A DNA stretch of 64,000 nucleotides from Craspedostauros australis (Eukaryota > Bacillariophyta > Bacillariophyceae > Mastogloiales > Achnanthaceae): assembly GCA_026770025.1 (NCBI GenBank), contig JAMXDE010000039.1, positions 62,001 through 126,000 on the forward strand, read 5' to 3'. The position numbers and the translations under genes were made by a program. Positions 52,009 through 63,499 of the stretch are shown in pieces. How positions within the stretch are numbered: position 1 is the stretch's first letter; the number at the start of each line of letters is the position of its first letter. The notes beneath the pieces were generated by a model. The model was given only the letters and a program-made list of their open reading frames with translations, ran no database searches and was not told where the DNA came from.

Positions 52009-55000
52009 GCGCAGTTGGTCGTTGTTCCACGTCGTCAAAGTTGTGTGGGTGTGCTTGTATCGGTGGGTGTGTATGGTGCACTGCCGATGCTGATTGTGTT
52101 GCTGCAGCTGGGCGAAGTTGCCAATGACAGCGGTTTGCGTGGAGATGCTGTTGGTGATGGAAGCGGAGGGTGTGTTGCTGATCGGGCACGATTGGCAATG
52201 GTGTGTGCGGTTGGGCTTTATTTGGTTTGGCCTGTTTCGAATCGCGCAATTATGGATGGGATTGCCGGGCAATGACGCAATTGCAGATAGTGCGTTGATG
52301 GGATTGTGCACAAATTGAGAGCAGCGGGGAGGACTTCTCCTTCTTGCGTCTGTCGTGTCTGTTGTGATTGGTTTGGATGATGTTGGATCAGCGCACGTCC
52401 CTATCTCACCGTGTTCGTTCGAAGTTGAGGTGTTCCTGCCAATTCCTCTTGGAGCTGACTGCTTTTGTTGTTGCGTTCGGTGTTTTGTGCAATGATAGCC
52501 AAAGACGTTCGCGTTGGGTGCTCTTCACACAATGCGCTGTTTTGGTGTCTTGCGGAGTACTGGTGTGCAGAGTAGTGCTGTAGTTGTAATGTGAGCAGCT
52601 GGTCGGAATTGTTGCTGTTCGAGTTGAGGCAATGCGTTTCGTCGTCTCCGACAATATCGATAACAGGTGCTTCTCCAACAATGCTGAGGCTGCTGCTGCT
52701 GTTGTTGCTGTCGATGAATGCCGAGTATGCGTGGATGAGTGCAGCGCAATGACGGAAGGGACCAGAAACTGCCGCTCGGAGAGATGAATCGAGTCGAGCT
52801 GCGCTGAACTCTGAGGCGGATCGAGGAGTATGGCACGAGTGGGATGAGGATGTGAGTCGTTCGGATGGGTTGGAGATGGTGAGGATCGACCGCCTGTCTT
52901 GCTATAGGGTTGCGCTGGTATGGTCAAGTTGCTGTAGCGATCCGACTTCGAGTTGACCACCTTGGAGTTGAGTTCAGTTGACTCTCCCCTTCTTTTCCTT
53001 CTTTTGTGCTTTGGATGTCAGTCGGTCGGTGTTGGGTGTTGCGACTGCCTTGTCGTCTCCTCTGCGTGCAGACACTGGCTCAGCGTCCGGTATTCTATGT
53101 GCCTTGTTTTTGCCGCGTGATGTTTCGCACGGTGGCGTAACGTGCAGCGCGCGGACCTGGGTGGCCTGGTCTGCTCGCACGCCCTTGGAAGCAACAGCAA
53201 TGAGACGAACACACAAAAAGTCGCGAACCAAGCCCTGTGTGCGCGTTCGTTTAATCGAGTACGATAACGCTCCTTCGGCTAGAATGTAACCGACCAACCA
53301 ATTCTCGTACAAACTTACCGGCCTTTGTACGCGGATGCCAATGAATGTTGCTTGTACAAGACTGAATACAATGGATATATCCAATACTCGCCCAGTCAGG
53401 CTCGCGCGCCAGCAAGGCAGATGATTGTGAGAAAAAGCGATGGCGTCTGGACGTCTCCCGAAGCGAACTTCGATGGCGATGTCGGTGGCGATCGCGAAAA
53501 CCTGGCAGGTGGAGTGAGTGTGGCAATCAGAGAAGATGCGTGGAGTGACGGTGATGAACACACAGACGCAAGGGGGCGCAGCGATCAATGCCGACTTTTT
53601 GTCACGCGGCGACGGATGATCGTGTTGGACTCGGCGAAACAAGTGTGCTGTTGATTCCTTGGGTGCCTTTTTGTTGCTGCTGGTGTTTTGGGCCCGTCGA
53701 CAGAAGTCAGCAGATAAAGCGTGGAGCGTGAAGTGTGAAGGCGTGCGAAGTAGTCGTAACATGAAGGAAAAGAAGGAAAAGAAAGAAAAGAAAGGAAGGG
53801 AACAGAAATAGGAGTATTGGCGGAGTGCAGTGCAGCAGAGGCATGCGTGTGCGTGATACGACAGCACAAGAGCAAGGTGAGATGGGTCGGCATGAGTTGA
53901 ACGTGCGTCGTCATGTGACGCGCACGGATAGACACAGAGTTCACCAAAAGGAGATGTGGGAGAAGAGCATGGAATGCAATGAAATGATGTGACGACGACG
54001 ATGACGACGTTGTTTCCGCTTCCGCAGCCGCACAAGAGAGAGCGAGGACAGCGGCGATGATTGCTTGGGGCTCGGTGAATGTTTTTTACCGATTGATACC
54101 GCCTCACCATCATGACACGCCCATTGCCCTCTCTTCGTTCACTCCTCAATGGTGCTCGTTGCCACGGAACGCAACATGGAGCACCGGTACAATCAGTTGC
54201 CATCGTCGCAACAGCAATACCAACAGCAGCAACCATGCCGAAACATCATGCACCCATTCGTCGAGATGATTATCACCTTCATTTTTTCACGAGCAAAGAC
54301 ACAAAAATGGATCGCCGCAACCACGAGCTGTTCTCTTCCTCGCTCCGCACCATTTTGATCTTGATTGCCCCATTGCACTGCCTTGCTCACCTTTTTGATG
54401 TTTCGTTTGACGCGTTGTGATGTGTTTCGTTGGGCTTTGCGGTGTTGTGTTGAGTTGATGGGGATGGTATCTCTCACACTCTTGCGATTTGACTGATGCG
54501 TAGCGTTCCAATCTCGGAGTTGAATCGGACGATGTTGATGCCAAATGGCGCCCTTTTGATGCGGTGCGACGAAAGGCGGGTTTGTGTTCGTTTGGCCGTT
54601 TGCTGTGTGATCTTTATCTTCTGGTTGCCAACAGTATCCAAATGAAGCGTTTGTCAATGTCGATGTTGATGTCGATGCCTCTTCTTCCCTCCACCGTTCA
54701 AGAAAGATGGATGGAGCAGATCGATGAAGACGAAGATGATAATGACAGCGCAGAGATGATGAACACGACAACACATCCATGAGCCCTGGCACTGACAACC
54801 CCAACAGCGGCGATGGCGACAACAACAACAAAAAGAAGGAAGGAAGGATGAAGGTCAAAACGAATCAATCGAGATGATACGTTACGCGTTGGATCCTCAC
54901 AGTGGCGGGTCTTTTCCATTCTTCCTCACTTTTTCGTCGAGCCCTGCTGTCACAGGTGGCGTTCTTGTTGTTGTTCCTGTTGGAAGCGCCGCTGCGACCG

Positions 55001-55646
55001 CCGCTTTGTCTCTCACATCCTCGGGTGGCGTGTTGCGCCAAGGCAGTTGAGGACTTTGTCCGCGTTCGGCTACGCAGCACGTCCGCGTTGATGTTCCTTT
55101 GGTCTTGTTGGGGAAGCTGCTGACCAGCCATTCCATTTCATCCACTCTGGCATTAATTAACCTGTTCCATGTGTGATCAGTCCCAAAACACACGTTGTTG
55201 GAGCGAACACTTCGGTGCACTGCGAGAAGTTGTATGCCACCAATCACACGCTTCCCACAAGGCAGACGTTGAGAACGTTATCGATTCTTGGCAAATGAAT
55301 CCCCAATGCATCCCTCCCACACCATGTGGACGCGTGTCTACGCAACCGTTTGGAAAGTATCTTGACATTGACATTTTTCTGCGTGGAATCTCAAGCTCCT
55401 TCATTCATCTTTGCCCCAGTCGGAGTAGCACACGGCGAAGACCCTGGAGAAGCTAATACAGTACCAAGCGAAAAAGAAATCTTGCGTCACCGTTTACGTC
55501 TGTGCGTCCATCAGTAGATCGAGTGGTTGGGTGGATTTATGGCGCGAACATGTTCGGACGTTATTTTCGTGTCGCAAAAATGAGAGAAGGAAAAACAACA
55601 ACGACAACAACAACGAGAGCGATCGCCAAACCTCTCCTTGTTTGGT

Positions 55647-55654
55647 TTTGGCGC
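55647..55654 (+). promoter_or_regulatory. E2F-like site upstream of CDC45
   Basis: TTTGGCGC fits the E2F/DP consensus TTTSSCGC and lies 190 nt before the CDC45 ATG. CDC45 is an E2F target in animals and plants. A single 8-mer match is weak evidence; several are expected by chance in the whole window. Confidence 0.35.
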
Positions 55655-55843
55655 GGCGTCGCAGAATCCGCAAGCACAAGCTGTTTCACTTTGCAGAGCT
55701 GGCTACTTGGTCAACGAACCAACGAACCAACGCACCAACGCACCAACAAACGAACGGAGTCGTCATCGCATCGCAACGCATCGCATGCTACCAACAGCGA
55801 TAACACTGTGAGCAAAGAAAGGAGGAAAGACAGGAAGACGACG

Positions 55844-58516
55844 ATGATCTTGGAAATCGAGCACCATCACGAGGGCTACGCACGCATCATCGAGGACTGC
55901 AGAGGAAGCGGCAGCGCTGCGAATGACAACGACGACGATGACAACGCCTTTGCGGACAACGATGATGAAGGCGGCTCCGTGCTGATGCTGTGCAACGCGG
56001 AGGCCGATGCCTTGGCGGCCGCCAGGATCCTGTCCTTCCTGCTGCGATCCGACGGCATCGCGTATCAGCTGCTGCCATGCAGCTCGCAACGATCCATGGC
56101 CGACATCCTGCGCAACACGCCCCATGAGACGGTCAGAGCGTTGGTCCTCTTCAATCTGGGTGCCACCGTCAACCTCGTCAAGCTCTTCGGTCCCTTGCTC
56201 AACGAGCACGTCAAGATCTACGTCATGGACTGTCGGCGTCCCGTACATTTGGCCAACATCCACGCTGGTGACAACGTCGTCATGTTCTGGGACAACAAGC
56301 GCGGCATTGAGGACGGCGATGTTCCGAGCGATGGAGACTACCTCAGCGCCAACGACGAAAGCAGCGACGATGAAGATGAAGCTGGCAGCAGCAGCAGTTC
56401 GGACAGCGACGATGACGACGAAGACAGCGACTCCGATGATGACAGCGATGAAGGCGAGACGGAGTTTGATGCACCAACGGGTGGCAGACGCAAGGATGCA
56501 ACTGCTGATGATGGTGATGGTGGTTTCAGCGATACCGACACGCCAGCAACGAACACGATGGCCTCCAAACGAGGCTCCGCATCGCGCAGGATGGTCGACG
56601 ATTCGGATTACGATGCAGAGGACGAGACCGGCAACGGCGGCGCAAATGGGGGTGACAACGATGAGCACGATGGCAACGACGACCACGGCGATCATGACGG
56701 TAACGACGTTGGCAATGCCGATGATGCGCGATCCAATCAGTCCAAACGCAGAAAGCTGAACGTGCAGGATGATGACTACACCACAGTGGCGTCAACGTAC
56801 CCATCGACAGCACCGGAAGATGCCAGCACCTTGGGCTCGCCGTCCCAACGCCACCAGTACTTGACACCACAGCAAAGACACCAGGAACGCAAGGACCGGG
56901 TCAACAACTACTACAATACCGGCAGCTTCTACGGAACGCCAGCGTCATACACGGCCTACCGCCTCGCCACGCAAATGCGATTTGGTTCCACGGGCGACCT
57001 CCTGTGGTTGGCATGCGTCGGAATCACGGACGCCTACCTGCATTCGCGGCTCGATGTCGCCGTCTTCACGCAGCTGGCAGGCGATCTCGACAACAACTGC
57101 CGGCGTCTCTTCCCCAACGACATGTACACGCGGTCGACCGAGAGCGTCTTCGCGGAAGATCTCATGAGCGGTGCCACATCGCGTGACAACACCAAGATCA
57201 CCTTCTCCGACAACGGCCGCATCCTGTCGCAGAGCGATTACAAGTTCTTCCTGCTACGTCATTCGTCGCTGTACGACAGCATGATCTGTTCCGACTACGT
57301 CTCCACGAAGCTGCAGGTGTGGACGAAGCGGGGGCGCCATCAGCTGCGCGAGCTGTTGGCCAAGATGGGATATCCGTTGGAAGAATGCCGTCAGCCGTAT
57401 CCCTTCATGAAGCCCCGGTTGCGTCGGCGGTTGAAGGAGCGTCTCGGCGAGTACGCGGAGGTGAGTGCATTGCATGTGACAAATGTTTTCAATCCATGAA
57501 TATTCTTTGCTCTTTTATCACATCTCCTCACTCATTCTCAACATATACATCGCTTCTGCCGTCATGCCATCACACGGAGTGTCATCTGTGCTTTGCCATT
57601 CCAAACATGGCAGGAATACGGATTGGAAAAGTTCGAATTCACCAGCTTCTTCCGTGTGACTGGATACCAATCATTGCTTGCGGCAAGCGACACCTCGCAC
57701 GCCATCACCGCTCTGCTTGAATGCGATCCACCATCCACGGGAGGAGGAGGTGGTGCTGCTGGAGACGGTGCCAACGTTGCCAACGACGAAGAGCAGCAAA
57801 CGCTGGAGGCATTCAACATTGCCTACGACGCGCTGAACACCAGCATCGCACCGACCATGAGCCTCAACTCCCTGCATGGCGGCGGGCAGGACGCATCCTC
57901 CCTCATCAACGGTGGCAACCTCACCGGCAGCACCGGGCTCGGCGCCGGCATCCGTCTCGCCATGAAAGTGCAAAAGGCCATCCTATCGACGGCCGTCAGC
58001 CTCACGGAACGCAATGCCATCACGCGGCTGCGACACTTCCGCTACGCCTACCTCACCTGTACATCCAGCTTCGGCGAGGGCAACTACGTCGCGGACAGCA
58101 CCACGTCTGGCCGTGCCAACCCGCAAGACTCCAGCAGCTCGGCATCGTCGAAGCAACAGCAGACCAAACAGCAACAGCACACATTCTCCAAACCGCTGGC
58201 GCTGAGCCGCCTCGCGCAGTACCTCATGAGCATGCACCGCGAGAATGGATCGTGGGCCGGCACGAAGGCCCGACCGCTCGTGCTCATGGCGGAGAAGCCG
58301 CAGACCAAGTCCTTCCTCGTCGTGGGGTACGAATACCCGGAACATGCCGGCAACTTTGTCAAGAACCGATTCGGTTATCATTTCCAGCTCGCCGCGGAAT
58401 CCATGGACGCGGCCGCCAAATTCGACACGAGCTTCGACAGCAACGTCGTCGAAGTCAGCGCGCAGCATGTGCAACGTTTCATCGAGCAGTTGCATTACAT
58501 GATGGATTCGGCGTAG
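55844..58516 (+). CDS. CDC45: CDC45, replicative CMG helicase subunit, two exons
   Basis: Exons 55844-57460 and 57614-58516 (intron 57461-57613, 153 nt, GTGAGT...GGCAG, phase 0), 838-839 residues. The start at Met 55844 puts the first conserved strand, VLMLCNAEADALAAARILSF, at residue ~45, as in CDC45. The segments VLFNLGATVNLVKLF and VYVMDCRRPVHLANI correspond to the DHH-like core. An acidic, Asp/Ser-rich insert of ~170 residues interrupts the protein where animal CDC45 has a shorter acidic loop. Then follow YYNTGSFYGTPASYTAYRLA, LLWLACVGITDAYL, FFLLRHSSLYDSMICSDYVS, LRELLAKMGYPLEECRQ, EYGLEKFEFTSFFRVTGYQS and the C-terminal domain ending EQLHYMMDSA. CDC45 joins MCM2-7 and GINS at origins; the DHH active site is not catalytic in CDC45. 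The larger size comes from the acidic insert and a Ser/Gln-rich loop near nt 58,110-58,190. Confidence 0.93.
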
Positions 58517-59811
58517 GCGCGGTGGTGCAGTGGTGGCGCATGTTGGAGGTGTCGGGAGGGAGGGAGAGAAATCGAGAGAGCAAAAGCTCGAGATGAAGAT
58601 GGAAGAAGCAGCGGTTTGGTCGGGGAATCATGGCGAACTGCCACCAAGTATAAGACGAGGAAGCATGATGAGGAAGGAACTCTTGCAGACAAGATACCAC
58701 TGCTATGTACTGCGATTCATAGGACACTTACTCTGTGGGATCACCATGTCTCTAAACATTGGGTGACACTCGAGTCACTTCGGCTTGTCCCCATGCTTTT
58801 TGTGGTCATGTCGTGTTGTTGGGCAACACAACACGCACACGAACCTTGTTCGAATCTTCCGTCTGGTGGACTGGTCGTGCTGTGGCGTTTTGAAAAATGT
58901 GAGAGCGAAAATGCAAGTTCGCGATGTCCAATTCGGTCATCTGTGTTGGGTGCAAATGTCATGTGCAAGACGCTTCCTTGTTGAGTTTCGGTCTTGGAGT
59001 TAATTGTGGAGCCTCAATTGGTTTCGCTTTCCAACATTTAACCGAGGCTTAGATACTCCTTCGCGTGGACCAACTTCTTGATACAGCGAAGTTATCGCTT
59101 GCTCTTCGACAGATGCGAAATCGTGTCGCCCATTTGTCCGTATTCCCTGGAACGGTTCTCACACATAATCGCAGATCTTTTGTCCAATTGCCACATGATT
59201 GGGACGTGGATCATCACGCAACAAACTCGAGCGCACATGTTTGTTGTGAGCAAAGAGGCGGACGCGGAACGCAGAGCACTACGACGTGATGTCATGTGAT
59301 TTGACGTAATGTAATGTGATGTGCGGAGGAGAGTCTCTTTTCAGGACCATCCAAGCGAAGCTGAGAGGGGAGGGGCAAGAGGGTGGCTGTCGATGTTGAT
59401 GTTCACGTGTTGGCGTTGATGTTGGTGTGGACGCCGCATTCTTCATCGGCAGTTACCCATCGTCCACCGTGCACCGTCATTCTCTCTGCGTTGCCATCAT
59501 TCTTCGCCATCCTCGGCATCGGCATCGGCATCATCACCATCATTGACGTCATCGGCAGACTCTCTGGCAATCGACGCGATAAAGAGGAACAGAGAGAGAG
59601 AGAGAGAAAGGCGCAGAGAGGACAAATCGCATCGTCCATCGTGGGTACTCTTCGCCCAATCGTGTCTGCTCTGCCATCGACGGGTCCATCCCACGCCGCC
59701 ACTACGATCCCTTGCATCATCCCATCATTGCAACGCATCAAAGGCATCGCCGCAAAGCCCTCGCTCCTGCACATGAAGAAGAGCGCAGTTCCATAGTGCA
59801 ACCGAACTTCT
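58517..59811. other. Intergenic region CDC45 / REY-motif gene (1.3 kb)
   Basis: A GA-dinucleotide tract lies at 59591-59608, ~200 nt upstream of the next ATG. A long minus-strand frame across 59403-60239 overlaps the next gene and is its shadow in part. No other feature is seen. Confidence 0.5.
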
Positions 59812-61860
59812 ATGCCACGAACGATGGTGGAGACCATCCACAAACCCGAGAGCAGCAGCAGCAGCAGCAGCAGCACCGATGCAACCAGGAAAGGTTGTGC
59901 AGCTGGTTCCTCGTCAACATCAAGACCATCACCATCACAATCACCGCCAACGTCAGAAGCAGCAGAGATGAGCGGAACTGACGATGAGAGAGCCAACGAT
60001 GAGTACTCGTACGAAACGCGGCCCCTTCGCAAGCCGAGTCGCCGCTCGAGGTCGAGAGAATCGGTGGCATCCTCAGAATCATCGTCGATGATCAGACGCA
60101 AGAGACGCGGCAGATCATCCAAGACGAAACCACAGGAACGAGACAAGCAAATGGAGTCGCACGACAACCACAAGCCAATCTCCATCCGATCGACATCGTC
60201 GTCATCGTTGACACTTGCGATTCCTCCCGAGGAAAGCATGGATTACTTCACGCACGTCGACATGCACGCTCCCATCGCCAGCGTGCCACCACCAGCAGCA
60301 TCATCATCATCGTCACCAACAGCAGCGTTGCATGATGCCGAGAGGACGATCGTGAACGAAGGCAACAGCAACGTGCACTACGTCAACGACTACATGTACG
60401 GTACCGCCTACATGGATTCCGACATGGACAGCAGCCACAACAACAATGATCGTGATGGCGACGAAGCCGATAGCATCAAGAAGAAGAAAAGCAAAAAGAA
60501 GAAGAAAAAGAAAGACAGAAAGAGTGACGCATCATCAATCAAATCGAAAGACAAACAGAAGAAGAAACGCAGCAAGAGCTCATCCGGCAGCGTCTCCAGC
60601 AGAAGGAGCAGCCGCAGTAACAAGTCCAAGAGCCGAAAGACGAAGAAGAAAGACAAGGAGAAAGACGATGCGTCGGCGCGATCGAGCTCACGTCGTTCGA
60701 AGCGCAGCACCAACGATGACGGAAGTGTAATGACCAGCAGCAACAGGGAAAAGATCAGCAGACGAAAATGCAACAAGAAGGACAAGAACGCCGACGAAGA
60801 TGGTAGTGAAGGCCAAGACAACAGTGAAGGCAAAGACAACACTCACGACAACAATAACGACAACACCAACGAGCAAAGCGAACACAAACATGTTCGGAGT
60901 ATCCAGACGGGAAGGCAGGCACAAGCCAACGTCAACATCGCCAACCAGACACATTCTGACGATGTTGCCATCAACCACAATCACCACGAAGAATACGCCA
61001 TGAAAGACCAGCAGAAGCACCACGAACAACAGCAGCAACAGCAACAGCGACAGCCCCATCACTTTCACAACATAGACGTAACACACGATGGCGACAAAGA
61101 GAAAGCAAGCGCAATTAAAGTACGAAGGAACGACAACAACAGCAGCAGCAGCAACGACACTGACACTGACACTGCCGACCAACTGACTTCGGTCACCGGT
61201 TGCACTTCGGAGGACTGCCACAGCGTCGCCACAACACGCGACATCCACGTTCGATTCGCGACGCTCGAAATCCGGGAATACTGCGTCTGCCCTGGCGACA
61301 ACCCCTCCGCATTCAAGGGCGCCCCCGTGTCGTTGGATTGGGAATACGGCACGGCTTTGCGATGCACCATCGACTCCTACGAAAAAGCGCGCCCGACGAG
61401 ACGCACGATGCTGCAAATGAAACTCCCTGCCACGCATCGTCACAGCATGCTGCGCAGGCTCGGCTACACGCCCAAGGAGCTCCAGCTCTGCATCAAGCAT
61501 GCCAATCTGGAACGCGGCCGTCGCAGAGCCACGGCGACCGAGTCGGCCTCCTTGACGACGTTGCACGCGGTTCTGGAGCGCACCACGAGGGGCTTGCTCA
61601 ACGTCACGCTGCGGCGCAAACGCAAGCAGAAGGAGCGCGAGCTGCTCGGACCATATCGGCCTCATTCGCAACGATACATCGCGGAAGAGACATCGCGGCA
61701 TGGCACCTACATCGATAGCGCTTCGAGCCACAGCAGCATCCTGAAGGACTGCAGCGATAGCTATGCAGACGATGATTACGACAATGACAACCATAGCGGC
61801 AGCAGTCTTCGTGAAGATCATGATCCCTCGCTGTCATCATCCATCAACGACGTCGAATGA
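59812..61860 (+). CDS. Low-complexity protein with the stramenopile REY / GDNP / WEY motif set
   Basis: 682 residues, no intron. Residues 1-460 are Ser-, Lys-, Arg-, Asp-, His- and Gln-rich, with a Lys-rich run of ~20 residues (nt ~60,478-60,525) resembling nuclear-localisation sequence and many SR/SK units. At residues ~476-513 lies VRFATLEIREYCVCPGDNPS followed by GAPVSLDWEY. I recognise this arrangement (V.F....IREY ... GDNP ... G.P..L.WEY) from many diatom hypothetical proteins. It is followed by a helical region (RRTMLQMKLPATHRHSMLRR, GYTPKELQLCIKHAN), and then an Asp/Ser-rich tail. The family has no function I can name. The Lys-rich segment suggests a nuclear location, but this is inference. 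Confidence 0.85.
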   Translation: MPRTMVETIHKPESSSSSSSSTDATRKGCAAGSSSTSRPSPSQSPPTSEAAEMSGTDDERANDEYSYETRPLRKPSRRSRSRESVASSESSSMIRRKRRGRSSKTKPQERDKQMESHDNHKPISIRSTSSSSLTLAIPPEESMDYFTHVDMHAPIASVPPPAASSSSSPTAALHDAERTIVNEGNSNVHYVNDYMYGTAYMDSDMDSSHNNNDRDGDEADSIKKKKSKKKKKKKDRKSDASSIKSKDKQKKKRSKSSSGSVSSRRSSRSNKSKSRKTKKKDKEKDDASARSSSRRSKRSTNDDGSVMTSSNREKISRRKCNKKDKNADEDGSEGQDNSEGKDNTHDNNNDNTNEQSEHKHVRSIQTGRQAQANVNIANQTHSDDVAINHNHHEEYAMKDQQKHHEQQQQQQQRQPHHFHNIDVTHDGDKEKASAIKVRRNDNNSSSSNDTDTDTADQLTSVTGCTSEDCHSVATTRDIHVRFATLEIREYCVCPGDNPSAFKGAPVSLDWEYGTALRCTIDSYEKARPTRRTMLQMKLPATHRHSMLRRLGYTPKELQLCIKHANLERGRRRATATESASLTTLHAVLERTTRGLLNVTLRRKRKQKERELLGPYRPHSQRYIAEETSRHGTYIDSASSHSSILKDCSDSYADDDYDNDNHSGSSLREDHDPSLSSSINDVE

Positions 61861-62501
61861 TGATGTCACCAATCCGCATTATAGAAGCAAAACCTCCTTT
61901 GCATTAAATCATATAATAGTATACTACCAATAGAGCATCAAACGGTGAAGACATGCCGACAAACCTGCCTCAAAAGTTCCAGTACGAGAATAATACAAGA
62001 ACAGCACAGGAAGCGAGAGCATCCCAGCACCAACCACGCGTTTAGAATGGAGTGAGAGTTCCAAGAGGTAGTCTACCATACGCAACCCTGAACTTGATGT
62101 TTCCCTCTTGTCTGGGCTGGTTCATGGTGATAGTAGTTGCTTTGGGCATCGGAGCTCTACACTCTATTGAGTACATACTAGGTACCATGAGTACTGTTTC
62201 GATATTGCGAACGAGAAATATGTTTGTGTTGTAACTGGGACACACTTCGTCTCGTCCAAATCAACAGCAGATTTACGGTCTGACCGTCACTACGAGAACC
62301 ACACAGAACGCGATGTGTTTGTCGGATCGACCATGGCGCTGTGTGCCGTTCCCTGGGTTCCCACACTTGCGGACATCGCGGCTCCTTCCCATCTTGATGT
62401 TGTTTGTGAACAGAGCTCCGACCTGAGCAAAATCAGAGCAGAGCTTTGCACGTACCATTCATATCCACGAGCTCACAATACTCCCAGCCGATCTCACGAC
62501 G
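61861..62501. other. Intergenic region (641 nt)
   Basis: 3' end of the REY-motif gene and promoter of the bL19m gene. Its first 70 nt are AT-rich (catataatagtatac). No gene is recognised. Confidence 0.6.
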
Positions 62502-63499
62502 ATGCTGCGTCAATTTGCAGGCCTCGCAGGCAGGCAGCGGTGCCACCAACCTGTCGGTGCTGCCATTGCGACTGCATTCTCAGGATTCCCAACTCACAGC
62601 TTCTGCGTTGCGTCCGCGACGCATGGACCACGCGCAGACCAACCGCAGAGATGGTTCTCCGATGATGACGGTGGCGGCGGCGCGCCCAAGTACGACGCTG
62701 ACGCAGAACCCATCACGTCCTTCGATCCGGAACGCGCTGCGTACCTGCATCACGGCAAACGACCGCGCTTTCGCGACAGACCCAAGTTCAAGTCACCGCG
62801 CAAGTTGGCATCCAAGCTGTTCGGGGAGCTCAACGCCAAGGCCGTGGAGAAATCGAAGCAGGACAACCCCGCCATGTGGCAGGAGGAATTCCACGTCGGC
62901 GATGCCATCGAAATCAAGATGGTCTCGCAGGGCGGCGTCAAGCCGATGGGCGACGGCATCCAGCAGGAGACGGAGAAGGTCCGCGGCGTCGTGCTCGGCA
63001 TCGTCAACCGTGGCCTGTCATCGTCCGTCATCATCCGCGATGTCGTCTTCGGCCAGGTGATCGAACGCAAGATCCCGCTGCATTCGCCGATGATCCAGGA
63101 GATGAAGATCCTGGAGCGAGATTTCGTTTACAAGGGCAAGCGCAAGGTCAAGAGAGCGAAGCTGTACTTCTTGCGGGACCGCAACCCATTGCGTGAGTGC
63201 TTGCTGAAACCTTTTCGTTGCGTTCGTTGCATCCGCTGCCGCCAGTGCCAACATGATTGCATATGATTGCGGTAATCCATGCGTTGCTTTCTTTGGGACA
63301 GATCCTCGCTGTCTAAAAACGAATGTGGTTGGTGTGATGTTGGAAGGAAGGGCATCATGCACCCTGTTGGATTGGTCTTGTCGTCATGCTGCCAACATCG
63401 TCAATGCCTAACTCCATTCCTTCATCCATCATTCATTCCCTACCATACATACTCGCGCATTCTCCTTCTTTTTCAGTCACCAAGGTCTCCAAGTACTAA
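62502..63499 (+). CDS. Mitochondrial ribosomal protein bL19m, two exons
   Basis: Exons 62502-63192 and 63477-63499 (intron 63193-63476, 284 nt, GTGAGT...TTTCAG, phase 1), 237 residues. The N-terminus MLRQFAGLAGRQRCHQP fits a mitochondrial presequence. The bL19 domain is seen in FHVGDAIEIKMVSQGG, VRGVVLGIVNRGLSSSVIIR and ERKIPLHSPMIQEMKIL, continuing KRKVKRAKLYFLRDRNPL. The final exon adds only LTKVSKY before the stop. bL19 sits at the subunit interface of the large ribosomal subunit. A plastid location is unlikely because there is no signal peptide, and the plastid copy in this lineage is normally plastid-encoded. Confidence 0.92.

Larger units (their letters stand above)
51923..55843. other. 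Large divergent intergenic region, kinase / CDC45 (3.9 kb)
   Basis: It contains a 10-nt tandem repeat (51974-52008), a purine tract aaggaaaagaag-type at ~53,763-53,800 and an E2F-like site at 55647-55654. A 420-codon frame at 52974-54236 (minus) has Cys/His/Arg-rich, domain-free translation; I do not accept it as a gene. The CDC45 frame extends upstream to 55502 but that part does not look like CDC45. Confidence 0.5.

Noticed and set aside
52974-54236. 420-codon minus-strand open frame
   Set aside because: Cys/His/Arg-rich translation with FSFFSFFSF from a purine tract, no domain or leader, and composition unlike the accepted genes. RNA evidence could revive it.
55502-55843. Upstream extension of CDC45 frame
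   Set aside because: Composition of leader sequence (Thr run, RTNEPTHQRTNKRT repeats) and no similarity to CDC45.
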